Positions 19,797-28,838 of a stretch of DNA of 64,000 nt are shown here, one piece after another (within the stretch, counting starts at the first letter, position 1; each line of letters opens with the position of its first letter). The stretch covers positions 1,178,001 through 1,242,000 of the forward strand of contig NZ_CP027116.1 in NCBI RefSeq assembly GCF_003431975.1. The letters run 5' to 3'. Position numbers and translations under genes: made by a program. The stretch comes from Bacillus pumilus (GTDB lineage: Bacteria > Bacillota > Bacilli > Bacillales > Bacillaceae). The notes below the pieces were generated by a model, which saw nothing but the letters and a program-made list of their open reading frames with translations, was not told where the DNA came from and did not search any database.

Positions 19797-21434
19797 TTGA
19801 AAAAGCGTTGGTCTGTTGTTACTTTAATGCTTATTTTCACACTTGTATTAAGCGCTTGTGGTTTCAGCGGAAACAAATCAGGCGACAGCACGAGCAGTTC
19901 TGGAGAGGCTAAAACAACTTTAAATGTGAATATCTCCACTGAGCCTTTTTCTCTACATCCGGGATTGGCAAATGATTCAACTTCAGGAAGTGTCATTCGT
20001 CAGACTTTTGAGGGATTAACAAGAATTAACGCTGAAGGAAAGCCTGAAAATGCAATGGCTTCTGATATCAAAACAAGTGCTGATGGTAAAACATACACAT
20101 TCACACTTCGTGATGCAAAATGGTCTAATGGTGATCCTGTTAAAGCAGAAGATTTCGAATATGCTTGGAAATGGGCATTAGATCCTAAAAATGAATCTCA
20201 ATATGCTTACCAGCTTTACTATATTAAAGGTGCTGAAGCAGCAAACAAAGGGAAAGCGAAAGTTGCTGATGTTGGCATTAAAGCTAAAGACGATAAAACG
20301 CTTGTAGTTGAGCTAGAGAACCCAACACCGTTCTTTACTGAACTAACTGCATTCTATACGTATATGCCAATCAACAAAAAAGTGGCTGAAAAGAATAAAA
20401 ACTGGTACACAAATGCTGGTGAAAACTACGTATCTAACGGACCATTCGTTCTTTCTAAATGGAAACATGGTGGTTCTATCACGCTTGAAAAGAACAATGA
20501 GTACTGGGATAAAGATACTGTGAAATTGAAAAAGATTAACATGTCTATGATCAAAGATACAAACACTGAGCTTAGCATGTTCAAAAAAGGCGAGCTTGAC
20601 TGGGCTGGTTCACCAACTGGAAGCCTTCCAACAGAGTCTTTAAAAACATTGAAAAAAGAAGGCGGTCTTAAAATTCAAACGATCGCTGGTATTTATAACT
20701 ACAAATTCAACACAAAAGTAAAACCTTTAAACAATGCAAACATCCGTAAAGCCCTTACTTACTCAATCAACCGTCAAGCGATCGTTGACAAAATTACGCA
20801 AGGTGAACAAGTTCCAGCAATGGCAATCGTTCCTCCAACAATGGAAGGATTTACTGATAACAAAACTGGCTACTTCAAAGATCACGATGTAGATACTGCT
20901 AAAAAGCTTCTTGAAAAAGGTGCGAAAGAATTAGGCTATAAGTCTGTTTCTGACCTTCCAGCATTGAAACTTTCTTACAACACAGATGAAGGCCACCAAA
21001 AGATTGCACAAGCAATTCAAGAAATGTGGAAAAAAGATTTAGGTGTGAAAGTTGAACTTGATAACTCTGAGTGGAACGTTTACATCGACAAAATCCACAG
21101 TGGAGATTATCAAATCGGACGTATGGGCTGGTTAGGTGACTTCAACGATCCAGTGAACTTCCTTGAGCTTTACAAAGATAAAGACGGTGGAAACAACGAC
21201 ACTGGATGGGAAAGCAAAGAATACAAACAATTGTTGAATGATTCTGCTAAAGAAACAGATAAAACGAAGCGTGAAGAAATGCTGAAAAAAGCAGAAGAAA
21301 TCATCATCAACGATATGCCTGTAGCACCAATTTACTTCTACACTCAACTTTGGGTACAAGATCCAAAACTAAAAGGTGTAGTTGTATCTGGACTAGGTGA
21401 CGTTCAATACAAATGGGCACATTTCGAAAAGTAA
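19797..21434 (+). CDS. oppA: Oligopeptide-binding lipoprotein OppA
   Basis: This solute-binding lipoprotein of the Opp importer takes up nutrient peptides and, in B. subtilis, the signalling peptides for sporulation (Phr) and competence. The start is TTG at 19797, six bases after AAGGGGGA. The lipobox is LSACGFS. The 545 residues include EPFSLHPGLANDSTSGSVIRQ, FEYAWKWALDPKNESQYAYQ and RMGWLGDFNDPVNFLELYKD, as in B. subtilis OppA. It is followed by a hairpin and then oppBCDF. Confidence 0.97.
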   Translation: MKKRWSVVTLMLIFTLVLSACGFSGNKSGDSTSSSGEAKTTLNVNISTEPFSLHPGLANDSTSGSVIRQTFEGLTRINAEGKPENAMASDIKTSADGKTYTFTLRDAKWSNGDPVKAEDFEYAWKWALDPKNESQYAYQLYYIKGAEAANKGKAKVADVGIKAKDDKTLVVELENPTPFFTELTAFYTYMPINKKVAEKNKNWYTNAGENYVSNGPFVLSKWKHGGSITLEKNNEYWDKDTVKLKKINMSMIKDTNTELSMFKKGELDWAGSPTGSLPTESLKTLKKEGGLKIQTIAGIYNYKFNTKVKPLNNANIRKALTYSINRQAIVDKITQGEQVPAMAIVPPTMEGFTDNKTGYFKDHDVDTAKKLLEKGAKELGYKSVSDLPALKLSYNTDEGHQKIAQAIQEMWKKDLGVKVELDNSEWNVYIDKIHSGDYQIGRMGWLGDFNDPVNFLELYKDKDGGNNDTGWESKEYKQLLNDSAKETDKTKREEMLKKAEEIIINDMPVAPIYFYTQLWVQDPKLKGVVVSGLGDVQYKWAHFEK

Positions 21435-21469
21435 GAGTTATAGTGTAAGAGATCTACGGCAAGGATCTT

Positions 21470-21507
21470 AAGGTATATGGAGGATGTCTCTCCATATACC
21501 TTTCTTG
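21470..21507 (+). terminator. Stem-loop between oppA and oppB
   Basis: AAGGTATATGGAG and CTCCATATACCTT form a perfect 13-base stem, followed by only a weak T-run (TCTT). It is more likely a partial terminator or mRNA-stabilising stem that raises oppA over oppBCDF than a full stop. Confidence 0.8.
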
Positions 21508-21550
21508 CTGATTAGAGAAAATGTTGTAAAATCATGGAGGTGCAATTCCG

Positions 21551-22495
21551 TTGCTTAAATATATCGGTAAGCGATTAATATATATTTTAATCACACTGTT
21601 TGTTATTGTAACTGCAACTTTCTTTCTCATGCAGGCAGCACCGGGTGGTCCATTCTCTGGTGAGAAGAAACTTCCTGCTGAAATTGAAGCAAACCTTAAC
21701 GAGCACTACGGGTTGGACAAGCCCTTATTTGTTCAATATGTAAGCTACTTAGGTTCAGTTGCAAAATTAGACTTTGGTCCCTCATTTAAATATAAAGGAC
21801 AAACCGTAAATGACTTAATCAGTTCTGGATTCCCCGTTTCCTTTACCCTCGGAATTGAGGCAATTCTCCTCGCATTAGCATTTGGTGTATTGTTTGGGGT
21901 CCTTGCAGCGCTCTATCATAACAAGTGGCAAGACTATACGATTGCCATTTTAACGATCTTTGGAATTTCAGTTCCAAGTTTCATTTTAGCTGCGCTACTA
22001 CAATATGTATTTGCATCTGAGGCAAGCTTTATAGCGATTTTCCCAGTTGCAGGATGGGAGTCTTGGGCCAGCACCGTACTACCTTCTATTGCACTTTCCT
22101 TCATGCCAATGGCATTTATCGCTAGACTTGCACGGTCAAGTATGCTTGAAGTTCTAAACAGTGACTACATTAGAACGGCTAGAGCGAAAGGATTAACGAA
22201 ATCAGCTGTGACGATTAAACACGCGATTCGAAACGCATTGTTACCTGTTATTACATACATGGGACCAATGGCTGCTTCAGTTTTAACAGGTAGTTTTGTC
22301 GTGGAGAAGATTTTCGGTATTCCTGGATTAGGCTCTCACTTTGTCACAAGTATTACAAACCGTGATTACACCGTCATCATGGGTGTCACAGTCTTCTACA
22401 GTATTATTCTATTAATCAGTATTCTAGTTGTTGATGTCCTTTACGGTATTATCGATCCTAGAATTAAACTGACGAAGGCGAAGAAAGGGGTCTAA
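21551..22495 (+). CDS. oppB: Oligopeptide ABC transporter permease OppB
   Basis: This membrane subunit has 314 residues and about six helices, starting [20 protein letters not shown]. It has the EAA loop [16 protein letters not shown]. The start is TTG at 21551 after GGAGGTG at eight bases, so oppA and oppB both use TTG. The segment between helices around residue 155 ([19 protein letters not shown]) is slightly longer than in AppB. Confidence 0.96.
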   Translation: MLKYIGKRLIYILITLFVIVTATFFLMQAAPGGPFSGEKKLPAEIEANLNEHYGLDKPLFVQYVSYLGSVAKLDFGPSFKYKGQTVNDLISSGFPVSFTLGIEAILLALAFGVLFGVLAALYHNKWQDYTIAILTIFGISVPSFILAALLQYVFASEASFIAIFPVAGWESWASTVLPSIALSFMPMAFIARLARSSMLEVLNSDYIRTARAKGLTKSAVTIKHAIRNALLPVITYMGPMAASVLTGSFVVEKIFGIPGLGSHFVTSITNRDYTVIMGVTVFYSIILLISILVVDVLYGIIDPRIKLTKAKKGV

Positions 22496-22498
22496 CAC

Positions 22499-23416
22499 AT
22501 GGAAGAGATGAGAAAAGATTTATTTGTGCCTGCGACAGCTGACGCAGCAGAATCTGAAAAAATTTCTAAACCTAGTCTATCTTTATGGAAGGATGCTATG
22601 CTTCGCTTCCGTGCAAATAAACTTGCTATGGTCGGGCTCGCAATCATTTTGATTATTGTGATACTGGCTATCTTTGTTCCTGTATTTTCTAAATATGATT
22701 ACTCGACAACAGATTTATTGAATGCTGACCAGCCGCCTTCAAAAGAGCACTGGTTTGGTACAGATGATTTAGGTCGTGACATGTTTGTCCGTACATGGGT
22801 CGGGGCAAGAATTTCGATCTTCATCGGTCTTGCTGCAGCTATTCTTGACGTCATCATCGGGATTATTTGGGGAAGTATTGCAGCATTTAAAGGCGGCCGT
22901 ACAGATGAAGTCATGATGCGTATTGCTGACGTTTTATGGGCAATTCCAACACTACTCATGGTCATCTTAATGATGGTTGTTCTGCCAAAAGGATTATTAA
23001 CGATCATCCTTGCCATGACCGTCGTAGGCTGGATCAACATGGCGCGTATCGTTCGGGGACAGGTTTTACAATTGAAGAGTCAAGAGTACGTTCTTGCCGC
23101 ACAAACATTAGGTGCGAAAACATCTAGACTTTTATTTAAACACTTAATACCAAACTCAATGGGACCAATTCTTGTCACAATGACACTCACTATTCCTTCT
23201 GCTATTTTCACGGAGGCATTCTTAAGCTATCTAGGGCTTGGTGTACCGGCTCCATTAGCAAGCTGGGGAACAATGGCGTCTGACGGAATTCCGGCTATGA
23301 CGTACTATCCTTGGAGATTATGGTTCCCAGCCGCATTTATCTGTATTACAATGTTTGGTTTTAACGTGGTCGGAGACGGACTAAGAGACGCTTTAGATCC
23401 GAAGTTGCGTAAATAA
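22499..23416 (+). CDS. oppC: Oligopeptide ABC transporter permease OppC
   Basis: This partner permease of OppB has 305 residues, an N-terminal cytoplasmic region of ~40 residues, about six helices, HWFGTDDLGRDMFVRTWVGAR and EAA loop EYVLAAQTLGAKTSRL. It starts three bases after the oppB stop, behind AAAGGGG located in the oppB end. Confidence 0.96.
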   Translation: MEEMRKDLFVPATADAAESEKISKPSLSLWKDAMLRFRANKLAMVGLAIILIIVILAIFVPVFSKYDYSTTDLLNADQPPSKEHWFGTDDLGRDMFVRTWVGARISIFIGLAAAILDVIIGIIWGSIAAFKGGRTDEVMMRIADVLWAIPTLLMVILMMVVLPKGLLTIILAMTVVGWINMARIVRGQVLQLKSQEYVLAAQTLGAKTSRLLFKHLIPNSMGPILVTMTLTIPSAIFTEAFLSYLGLGVPAPLASWGTMASDGIPAMTYYPWRLWFPAAFICITMFGFNVVGDGLRDALDPKLRK

Positions 23417-23428
23417 GGAGTGATTAGG

Positions 23429-24508
23429 ATGGAACGTGAACGTATTCTAGAGGTGAAAGACCTTGCAATTTCATTTAAAACATATGGTGGAGAGGTTCAA
23501 GCCATTCGTGGTGTGAACTTCCACTTAAATAAAGGCGAGACACTTGCTATTGTAGGTGAATCTGGCTCTGGTAAAAGTGTGACATCACAGGCCATCATGA
23601 GATTAATTCCGATGCCGCCGGGTTATTTCAAGCGCGGAGAGATCCTGTTTGATGGGCAAGATATTGTCAAGAAAAATGAAAAACAAATGCAAACCATTCG
23701 AGGAAAAGATATCTCAATGATCTTCCAGGATCCTATGACTTCTTTGAATCCAACAATGAAAGTCGGGAAACAAATTACAGAAGTACTGTTCAAGCATGAA
23801 CAAATCTCAAAAGAAGCGGCTGAAAAAAGAGCCATTGAACTACTGGAGCTTGTTGGGATTCCAATGCCTGAAAAAAGAATCAAACAATACCCGCATGAAT
23901 TTAGTGGCGGGATGAGACAAAGGGTTGTCATTGCAATGGCACTCGCAGCAGATCCTAAGCTATTGATTGCCGATGAGCCGACGACTGCACTTGATGTAAC
24001 GATTCAAGCACAAATTTTAGAGCTAATGAAAGAAATTCAGCAAAAGGTTGAAACATCCATTATCTTTATTACGCATGATCTAGGTGTTGTCGCCAACGTT
24101 GCTGATCGTGTAGCTGTTATGTATGCAGGACAGATTGTGGAGACAGGGACTGTTGATGAAATTTTCTACAATCCGAAGCATCCGTATACGTGGGGACTAT
24201 TAGCATCAATGCCGAGCCTTGACACAGATGGCGGAGATGAAGGAAAACTGACTGCAATTCCAGGAACACCTCCGGATCTGACAAACCCGCCGAAAGGAGA
24301 TGCATTTGCACTCCGAAGTGATTATGCAATGAAAATTGACTTTGAACAAGAACCGCCAATGTTCAAAGTATCAGATACGCATTACGTGAAATCATGGCTA
24401 CTTCATCCAAATGCACCTAAAGTTGAACCGCCTGCTTCTGTAAAGGCGAGAATGCGTGAACTAGAAGGTAGCTACGAAAAACCTGTATTAGTAAAAGAGG
24501 GTGAATAG
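23429..24508 (+). CDS. oppD: Oligopeptide ABC transporter ATP-binding protein OppD
   Basis: This is an ATPase of the Opp importer. The 359 residues carry Walker A GESGSGKSV, FQDPMTSLNPTMK, signature FSGGMRQRVVIAMAL, Walker B LLIADEPTTALDV and ITHDLGVVANVADR. The start at 23429 (MERERILEVKDLAIS) is eight bases after AAGGAG; the GTG nine bases upstream overlaps the ribosome site. The C-terminal extension is longer than in AppD and ends in a proline-rich stretch. Confidence 0.95.
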   Translation: MERERILEVKDLAISFKTYGGEVQAIRGVNFHLNKGETLAIVGESGSGKSVTSQAIMRLIPMPPGYFKRGEILFDGQDIVKKNEKQMQTIRGKDISMIFQDPMTSLNPTMKVGKQITEVLFKHEQISKEAAEKRAIELLELVGIPMPEKRIKQYPHEFSGGMRQRVVIAMALAADPKLLIADEPTTALDVTIQAQILELMKEIQQKVETSIIFITHDLGVVANVADRVAVMYAGQIVETGTVDEIFYNPKHPYTWGLLASMPSLDTDGGDEGKLTAIPGTPPDLTNPPKGDAFALRSDYAMKIDFEQEPPMFKVSDTHYVKSWLLHPNAPKVEPPASVKARMRELEGSYEKPVLVKEGE

Positions 24509-24509
24509 C

Positions 24510-25430
24510 ATGGCAGAAAAACTGTTAGAAATCAAAAATTTGAAGCAGCATTTCCATACAGCAAGAGGGACTGTGAAAGCAGTGGACGGCGTTTCATTTG
24601 ATATTTATAAAGGTGAAACACTTGGCCTTGTAGGGGAGTCTGGTTGTGGTAAATCCACTACTGGCCGTTCAATCATTAGACTCTATGATGCAACAGATGG
24701 TGAAGTTCTTTATAAAGGAGAAAGTGTACACGGAAAGAAATCTAGGCAGAAAATGCTTGAGTTCAACCGTCAAATGCAGATGATCTTCCAAGATCCATAT
24801 GCCTCACTGAACCCTAGAATGACAGTGCTTGACATCATTGCAGAAGGCATCGACATTCATGGCCTTGCAAAAACAAAGCAAGCGCGTAAAGAGCGTGTAT
24901 ACCAGCTGCTTGAAACTGTTGGTTTGAATAAAGAGCATGCGAACAGATACCCGCATGAATTCTCAGGTGGTCAAAGGCAGCGTATCGGGATTGCCCGTGC
25001 ATTAGCAGTTGAGCCGGATTTCATCATTGCCGATGAACCAATCTCTGCATTAGATGTATCGATCCAAGCACAGGTCGTCAACTTAATGAAAGAACTTCAA
25101 GAAGAAAAAGGGTTAACGTACTTATTCATTGCCCATGACCTATCTATGGTAAAATACATCAGCGATCGTATTGGCGTGATGTATTTCGGAAAGTTGGTTG
25201 AGCTGGCACCAGCGAATGAATTATACGAAAATCCGCTTCATCCATATACAAAATCATTACTATCTGCGATTCCGCTTCCAGATCCAGATTACGAGCGTAA
25301 CCGCCAACGAATCAAGTACGATCCATCTGTTCACAAAGGAACGAACACAGAGTTCCGTGAAGTAAAGCCGGGTCACTTTGTCAGCTGCACAGAGGAAGAA
25401 TTCAAAGAGCTGCAAGCTAAACAATCATAA
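24510..25430 (+). CDS. oppF: Oligopeptide ABC transporter ATP-binding protein OppF
   Basis: This is the second ATPase of Opp. The 306 residues carry [54 protein letters not shown] and FIAHDLSMVKYISDR. The C-terminus lacks the paired cysteines of AppF but keeps one (FVSCTEEEF). The ATG at 24510 is one base after the oppD stop. A strong terminator follows. Confidence 0.95.
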   Translation: MAEKLLEIKNLKQHFHTARGTVKAVDGVSFDIYKGETLGLVGESGCGKSTTGRSIIRLYDATDGEVLYKGESVHGKKSRQKMLEFNRQMQMIFQDPYASLNPRMTVLDIIAEGIDIHGLAKTKQARKERVYQLLETVGLNKEHANRYPHEFSGGQRQRIGIARALAVEPDFIIADEPISALDVSIQAQVVNLMKELQEEKGLTYLFIAHDLSMVKYISDRIGVMYFGKLVELAPANELYENPLHPYTKSLLSAIPLPDPDYERNRQRIKYDPSVHKGTNTEFREVKPGHFVSCTEEEFKELQAKQS

Positions 25431-25436
25431 GAAGAA

Positions 25437-25470
25437 AGAAGCGCTGCGCTGTCAGTGCTTCTTTTTTTGT
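25437..25470 (+). terminator. Terminator of the opp operon
   Basis: GAAGCGCTG pairs with CAGTGCTTC and is followed by T7. Confidence 0.9.
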
Positions 25471-25528
25471 TTTACAAAAATACAAGATGATGGTAATTTT
25501 TAGTTAACAGGGTCTAGGAGGAAAATAG

Positions 25529-25816
25529 ATGTCCATATGGAAGACGTTTCGTTACTCATTGTTTCACTTTCTAATTGTATTCATGCTATTTTCAACGTCC
25601 TTTTTGAGGAAACCTAATGGAGGACAGTGGATGCTCGTTTTTATGGTGCTCATTGGCATCTTGTCTTTTACAGTGGAATATATGCTTCATCGGAAAATAC
25701 GCAATAAGGAGCAAGAAACGCAGCGCATGAAGTATCTTTATTTCATCATGTTTCAAACTGGGATGACTCTTATGTTGTTTATCTGCTTTCAACGACTCAT
25801 GGATCGCTCAATATAA
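25529..25816 (+). CDS. Small membrane protein of unknown function (position of yjbB)
   Basis: The 95-residue protein has three hydrophobic segments, roughly residues 8-25, 33-50 and 68-87, separated by short basic loops (HRKIRNKEQETQRMK). TAGGAGG precedes the ATG. It occupies the place of yjbB in B. subtilis, which as I recall is a much larger transporter, so it is not that gene. The function is unknown. It has no terminator and could be read into yjbC. Confidence 0.7.
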   Translation: MSIWKTFRYSLFHFLIVFMLFSTSFLRKPNGGQWMLVFMVLIGILSFTVEYMLHRKIRNKEQETQRMKYLYFIMFQTGMTLMLFICFQRLMDRSI

Positions 25817-25842
25817 AACTTTTTTCTTTTGTGTAAAAAAAG

Positions 25843-25869
25843 TGAAACCAGATAAGAGTTTGCTGCGTC
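25843..25869 (+). promoter_or_regulatory. ECF-type promoter upstream of yjbC-spx
   Basis: TGAAAC (25843-25848), a 17-base spacer and CGTC (25866-25869) resemble promoters of ECF sigma factors (W, X, M). In B. subtilis yjbC-spx has such stress promoters. The spacer is one base longer than the usual 16. Confidence 0.6.
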
Positions 25870-25951
25870 TTACTAGTACAGGCGTTTAAATAGCAGGAAA
25901 TCGGGAATATCTAAGGAAGTGGTTCTTAACGATATCATAAGGAGCGGATCC

Positions 25952-26530
25952 ATGAATTGGTATGAAAAGCTCAGTGAATACTTCCCGATAGAAGAAATGA
26001 AGTCAAAAGAGCATATGGAAGCTTTATTAAAGGAAAGAAGTGATGTTTATCATAAGGAGGAAGGACCTCATCATGTGATGATGTTTGCAGAATTTGACTC
26101 TTTCATCTTTATTGATTATTTATTTGTTTCCAGAGATGCAAGAGGTGAAGGCCTCGGATCAAAGCTCATTCATAAGCTGAAGGAAAAAAAGAAACCGATC
26201 TTGCTTGAGGTCGAGCCTGTAGATGAAGATGATGTAGATACTGCAAAACGCCTAAAGTTTTATCAAAGAGAACACTTCAAGCATGCAGAATCAATCGGTT
26301 ATAAACGCAGGTCACTTGCAACCAATGAAGTGAACCGCATGGAAATCCTTTATTGGTCTCCCCTTACAGATGATGAGGAAGAAATGATGGAGGCCATGAG
26401 GAAGACTTATGAACGAATCCATACGTATAAAGATGAAGAATGGTATGGACAATCGTATGAGGATGTTGATGATGTTTTGAAGGTCATTGAAAATAGAAAA
26501 CAAAAAAATATTTTCGATCATCTCGACTAA
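25952..26530 (+). CDS. yjbC: YjbC, GNAT-family acetyltransferase
   Basis: This putative N-acetyltransferase has 192 residues and starts MNWYEKLSEYFPIEEMKSKE, as in B. subtilis YjbC. The GNAT core is near residues 55-85 with motif A RDARGEGLGSKLI for acetyl-CoA binding. The substrate is unknown. The start at 25952 follows AAGGAG. It is the upstream partner of spx and can be cotranscribed with it under stress promoters. Confidence 0.9.
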   Translation: MNWYEKLSEYFPIEEMKSKEHMEALLKERSDVYHKEEGPHHVMMFAEFDSFIFIDYLFVSRDARGEGLGSKLIHKLKEKKKPILLEVEPVDEDDVDTAKRLKFYQREHFKHAESIGYKRRSLATNEVNRMEILYWSPLTDDEEEMMEAMRKTYERIHTYKDEEWYGQSYEDVDDVLKVIENRKQKNIFDHLD

Positions 26531-26610
26531 ATGAGAATGTTCAGACATCAAGCATCATTGTAATTTGAATGAAATTGTCTAGTTTTTGTCACAAAAATTG
26601 CAAGAAAATC

Positions 26611-26639
26611 TGTTCACACTTACTTTTTTATAGTATAAT
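26611..26639 (+). promoter_or_regulatory. Candidate promoter of spx
   Basis: A perfect TATAAT lies at 26634-26639 with TGTTCA 17 bases upstream. It gives spx a transcript of its own besides read-through from yjbC. Confidence 0.55.
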
Positions 26640-26723
26640 CACTATAAAGATTACTTATTTAGAACAATTTTAATTTAAGAATACAGATCAATATTCATTC
26701 TACAAATTGAGGAGTGAAGATTT

Positions 26724-27119
26724 ATGGTAACATTATACACATCACCAAGCTGTACATCATGTAGAAAAGCAAGAGCGTGGTTAGAAGAGCACAATATCCC
26801 TTATCAAGAGAGAAACATCTTTTCTGAGCCTCTTTCAATCGATGAAATTAAAGAAATTCTTCGAATGACTGAAGACGGTACAGATGAAATTATCTCAACA
26901 CGTTCGAAAGTATTCCAAAAGCTAAATGTAAATGTTGAGACAATGCCGCTTCAACAATTGTATAAACTGATCAATGAGCATCCAGGTCTTTTAAGACGTC
27001 CAATTATTTTGGATGAGAAAAGACTGCAAGTTGGGTACAATGAAGATGAAATTAGACGTTTCCTTCCAAGAACTGTTCGTACATTCCAACTAAGAGAAGC
27101 TCAGCGACTTGCTAACTAA
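26724..27119 (+). CDS. spx: Transcriptional regulator Spx
   Basis: Spx binds the alpha subunit of RNA polymerase and reprogrammes transcription in thiol stress. It is an ArsC-fold protein of 131 residues with the redox switch Cys10-x-x-Cys13 ([13 protein letters not shown]), and Arg and Gly residues for alpha-CTD contact ([11 protein letters not shown]). The C-terminal REAQRLAN is the recognition tail for ClpXP. The window also holds its adaptor SpxH and the ClpC adaptor MecA. Confidence 0.97.
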   Translation: MVTLYTSPSCTSCRKARAWLEEHNIPYQERNIFSEPLSIDEIKEILRMTEDGTDEIISTRSKVFQKLNVNVETMPLQQLYKLINEHPGLLRRPIILDEKRLQVGYNEDEIRRFLPRTVRTFQLREAQRLAN

Positions 27120-27128
27120 TAGAAAATG

Positions 27129-27160
27129 AAAAGCTGCCGGTTAATTGGCAGCTTTTTTTA
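27129..27160 (+). terminator. Terminator between spx and yjbE
   Basis: AAAAGCTGCC and GGCAGCTTTTTTT form the stem. It also lies at the 3' end of minus-strand yjbE. Confidence 0.88.
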
Positions 27161-27823
27161 TTTGTTTTCAGCCGTTTGTTCATAAAAGAGGCTGGCTAAG
27201 ATGACCACGATGACGGTTAAAAACGGAAGCATCAATTCAAGAGCTGCGTGCTGAGCCATAAATTCATTCAATTTCACATCACGAACAATCATTTCACCTC
27301 CAGTAAAAGCCAAAAGAGCACTTCCTCCGTATAAAAGGAATGGAAATTTCGTTAAAGCGGCATGAATCAGCTTACTTCCCCAAATAATAATCGGTACTGA
27401 AATCATGAGGCCAAAAGCGGTCAGCAGCATGTTGCCTTTTGCTGCACCTGCAACTGCAATCACATTATCAAGTGACATAAAGAGGTCGGCAATCACAATG
27501 GTCTGGACCGCACGCCAGAGGGAGCCACTGCTTTTAATGCGAATCGATTCTTTTTTTTGTTCAATTAACAAATTATATCCTATATAAAGGAGAAAAAGCC
27601 CGCCGATAAATTGCAAATAAGGGATGGTCAATAAATAAACTGCGGCACCTGTCATCGTAATTCTCATCAGCACTGCCAAAAGTGTGCCGATCCATATGGC
27701 TTTATTGCGTTTTTCATTTGACAAGCTGCGGCTGGCCATCGCAATGATCAATGCGTTATCTCCGCCTAAAATCAGATCTATGCCAATAATCATCAGTAAG
27801 GATACGATCCATTCTGTTTCCAT
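27158..27823 (-). CDS. yjbE: TerC family membrane protein YjbE
   Basis: The 221-residue protein has about seven membrane helices and the TerC motif GIDLILGGDNALIIAMASRSL, plus a second acidic motif DLFMSLDNVIAVAGAAKG. TerC relatives in B. subtilis export manganese or metallate secreted proteins, so a metal-related role is likely. The start at 27823 has GAGGTG; the longer frame to 27937 has no ribosome site and would add an unusual 38-residue lead. Confidence 0.9.
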   Translation of the reverse strand: METEWIVSLLMIIGIDLILGGDNALIIAMASRSLSNEKRNKAIWIGTLLAVLMRITMTGAAVYLLTIPYLQFIGGLFLLYIGYNLLIEQKKESIRIKSSGSLWRAVQTIVIADLFMSLDNVIAVAGAAKGNMLLTAFGLMISVPIIIWGSKLIHAALTKFPFLLYGGSALLAFTGGEMIVRDVKLNEFMAQHAALELMLPFLTVIVVILASLFYEQTAENK

Positions 27824-28086
27824 CCATTTCACCTCTCGTCCTAATAAAGCTCGTACAACCAATATATGAAGACAATTCAAATATATGTTTCTCCAAGTTT
27901 TCTCTGCAAAAAATGCGTTTTTATTTCTTTTATTCATGTTTTATCATAAAATAGACAGTACGAAGCAATAGCTCAATTCTTTAAACGGTTAACATGTAGA
28001 CGGAACGGGTAAAGTGTAGTAAAGTACTATTAATTGGGAGCTTGTATGTCCCTTCAACATCTTATATAGAAGGGAAGGTTGGCAAA

Positions 28087-28752
28087 ATGGAAATCGAAAG
28101 AATAAATGAACATACAGTAAAATTTTATATGTCCTACGGTGATATTGAAGATCGCGGATTTGACCGTGAAGAGATTTGGTATAATCGTGAGCGCAGTGAA
28201 GAGCTGTTTTGGGAAGTAATGGATGAAGTGCACGAAGAAGAAGAATTTGCAGTTGAGGGACCACTTTGGATTCAAGTGCAGGCACTTGATAAAGGTCTTG
28301 AAATTGTCGTGACGAAAGCCCAACTTTCTAAAGATGGACAAAAGCTCGAATTGCCGATTCCAGAAGATAAAAAAGATCAAACAGATGAAGAAAGTCTAGA
28401 CGCACTGCTTGATGATTTTCATAAAGAAGAGCAAGATCAAGATGACCATAATGAGAAGGACAAAAAACTTCAACTTCAATTTGTGTTAAAAATGGATGAC
28501 TTTGAAGATTTGATTGCACTTTCTCAATTAAATATGCAGGATTTTACCACGAGTTTATATTCGTTTGAAAACCGTTATTATCTATATGTTGACTTCCACG
28601 AGGATTTGTCAGATGAGCAAGTGGAGAATAAGCTCAGCATTTTGCTTGAATATGCTCATGAATCAGTAGTCAGCATTTACAGACTGAAAGAGTACGGTCA
28701 GCTGATTATCGAAGGGAACGCCCTTGAAACGATTCAACAGCACTTCTCGTAA
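28087..28752 (+). CDS. mecA: Adaptor protein MecA
   Basis: MecA targets ComK to the ClpCP protease and so blocks competence; it also activates ClpC assembly. The protein has 221 residues. The N-terminal domain opens MEIERINEHTVKFYMSYGDI. An acidic Asp/Glu/Gln linker covers ~115-137. The C-terminal ClpC-binding domain contains LQFVLKMDDFEDLIALSQ. The start at 28087 was chosen by family comparison and an AAGG-rich ribosome site. It is monocistronic with a weak terminator. Confidence 0.96.
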   Translation: MEIERINEHTVKFYMSYGDIEDRGFDREEIWYNRERSEELFWEVMDEVHEEEEFAVEGPLWIQVQALDKGLEIVVTKAQLSKDGQKLELPIPEDKKDQTDEESLDALLDDFHKEEQDQDDHNEKDKKLQLQFVLKMDDFEDLIALSQLNMQDFTTSLYSFENRYYLYVDFHEDLSDEQVENKLSILLEYAHESVVSIYRLKEYGQLIIEGNALETIQQHFS

Positions 28753-28755
28753 CCA

Positions 28756-28794
28756 ATAAAAAGTCGATTTCTATAGAGGAATCGGCTTTTTTAT
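28756..28794 (+). terminator. Terminator after mecA
   Basis: AAAAAGTCGATT pairs with AATCGGCTTTTTT (with G-T pairs) around a ten-base loop. Confidence 0.75.
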
Positions 28795-28838
28795 CTGAAT
28801 GAATAAGTAAATAAAGAGATCGGCAAGGAGAAAATGAA

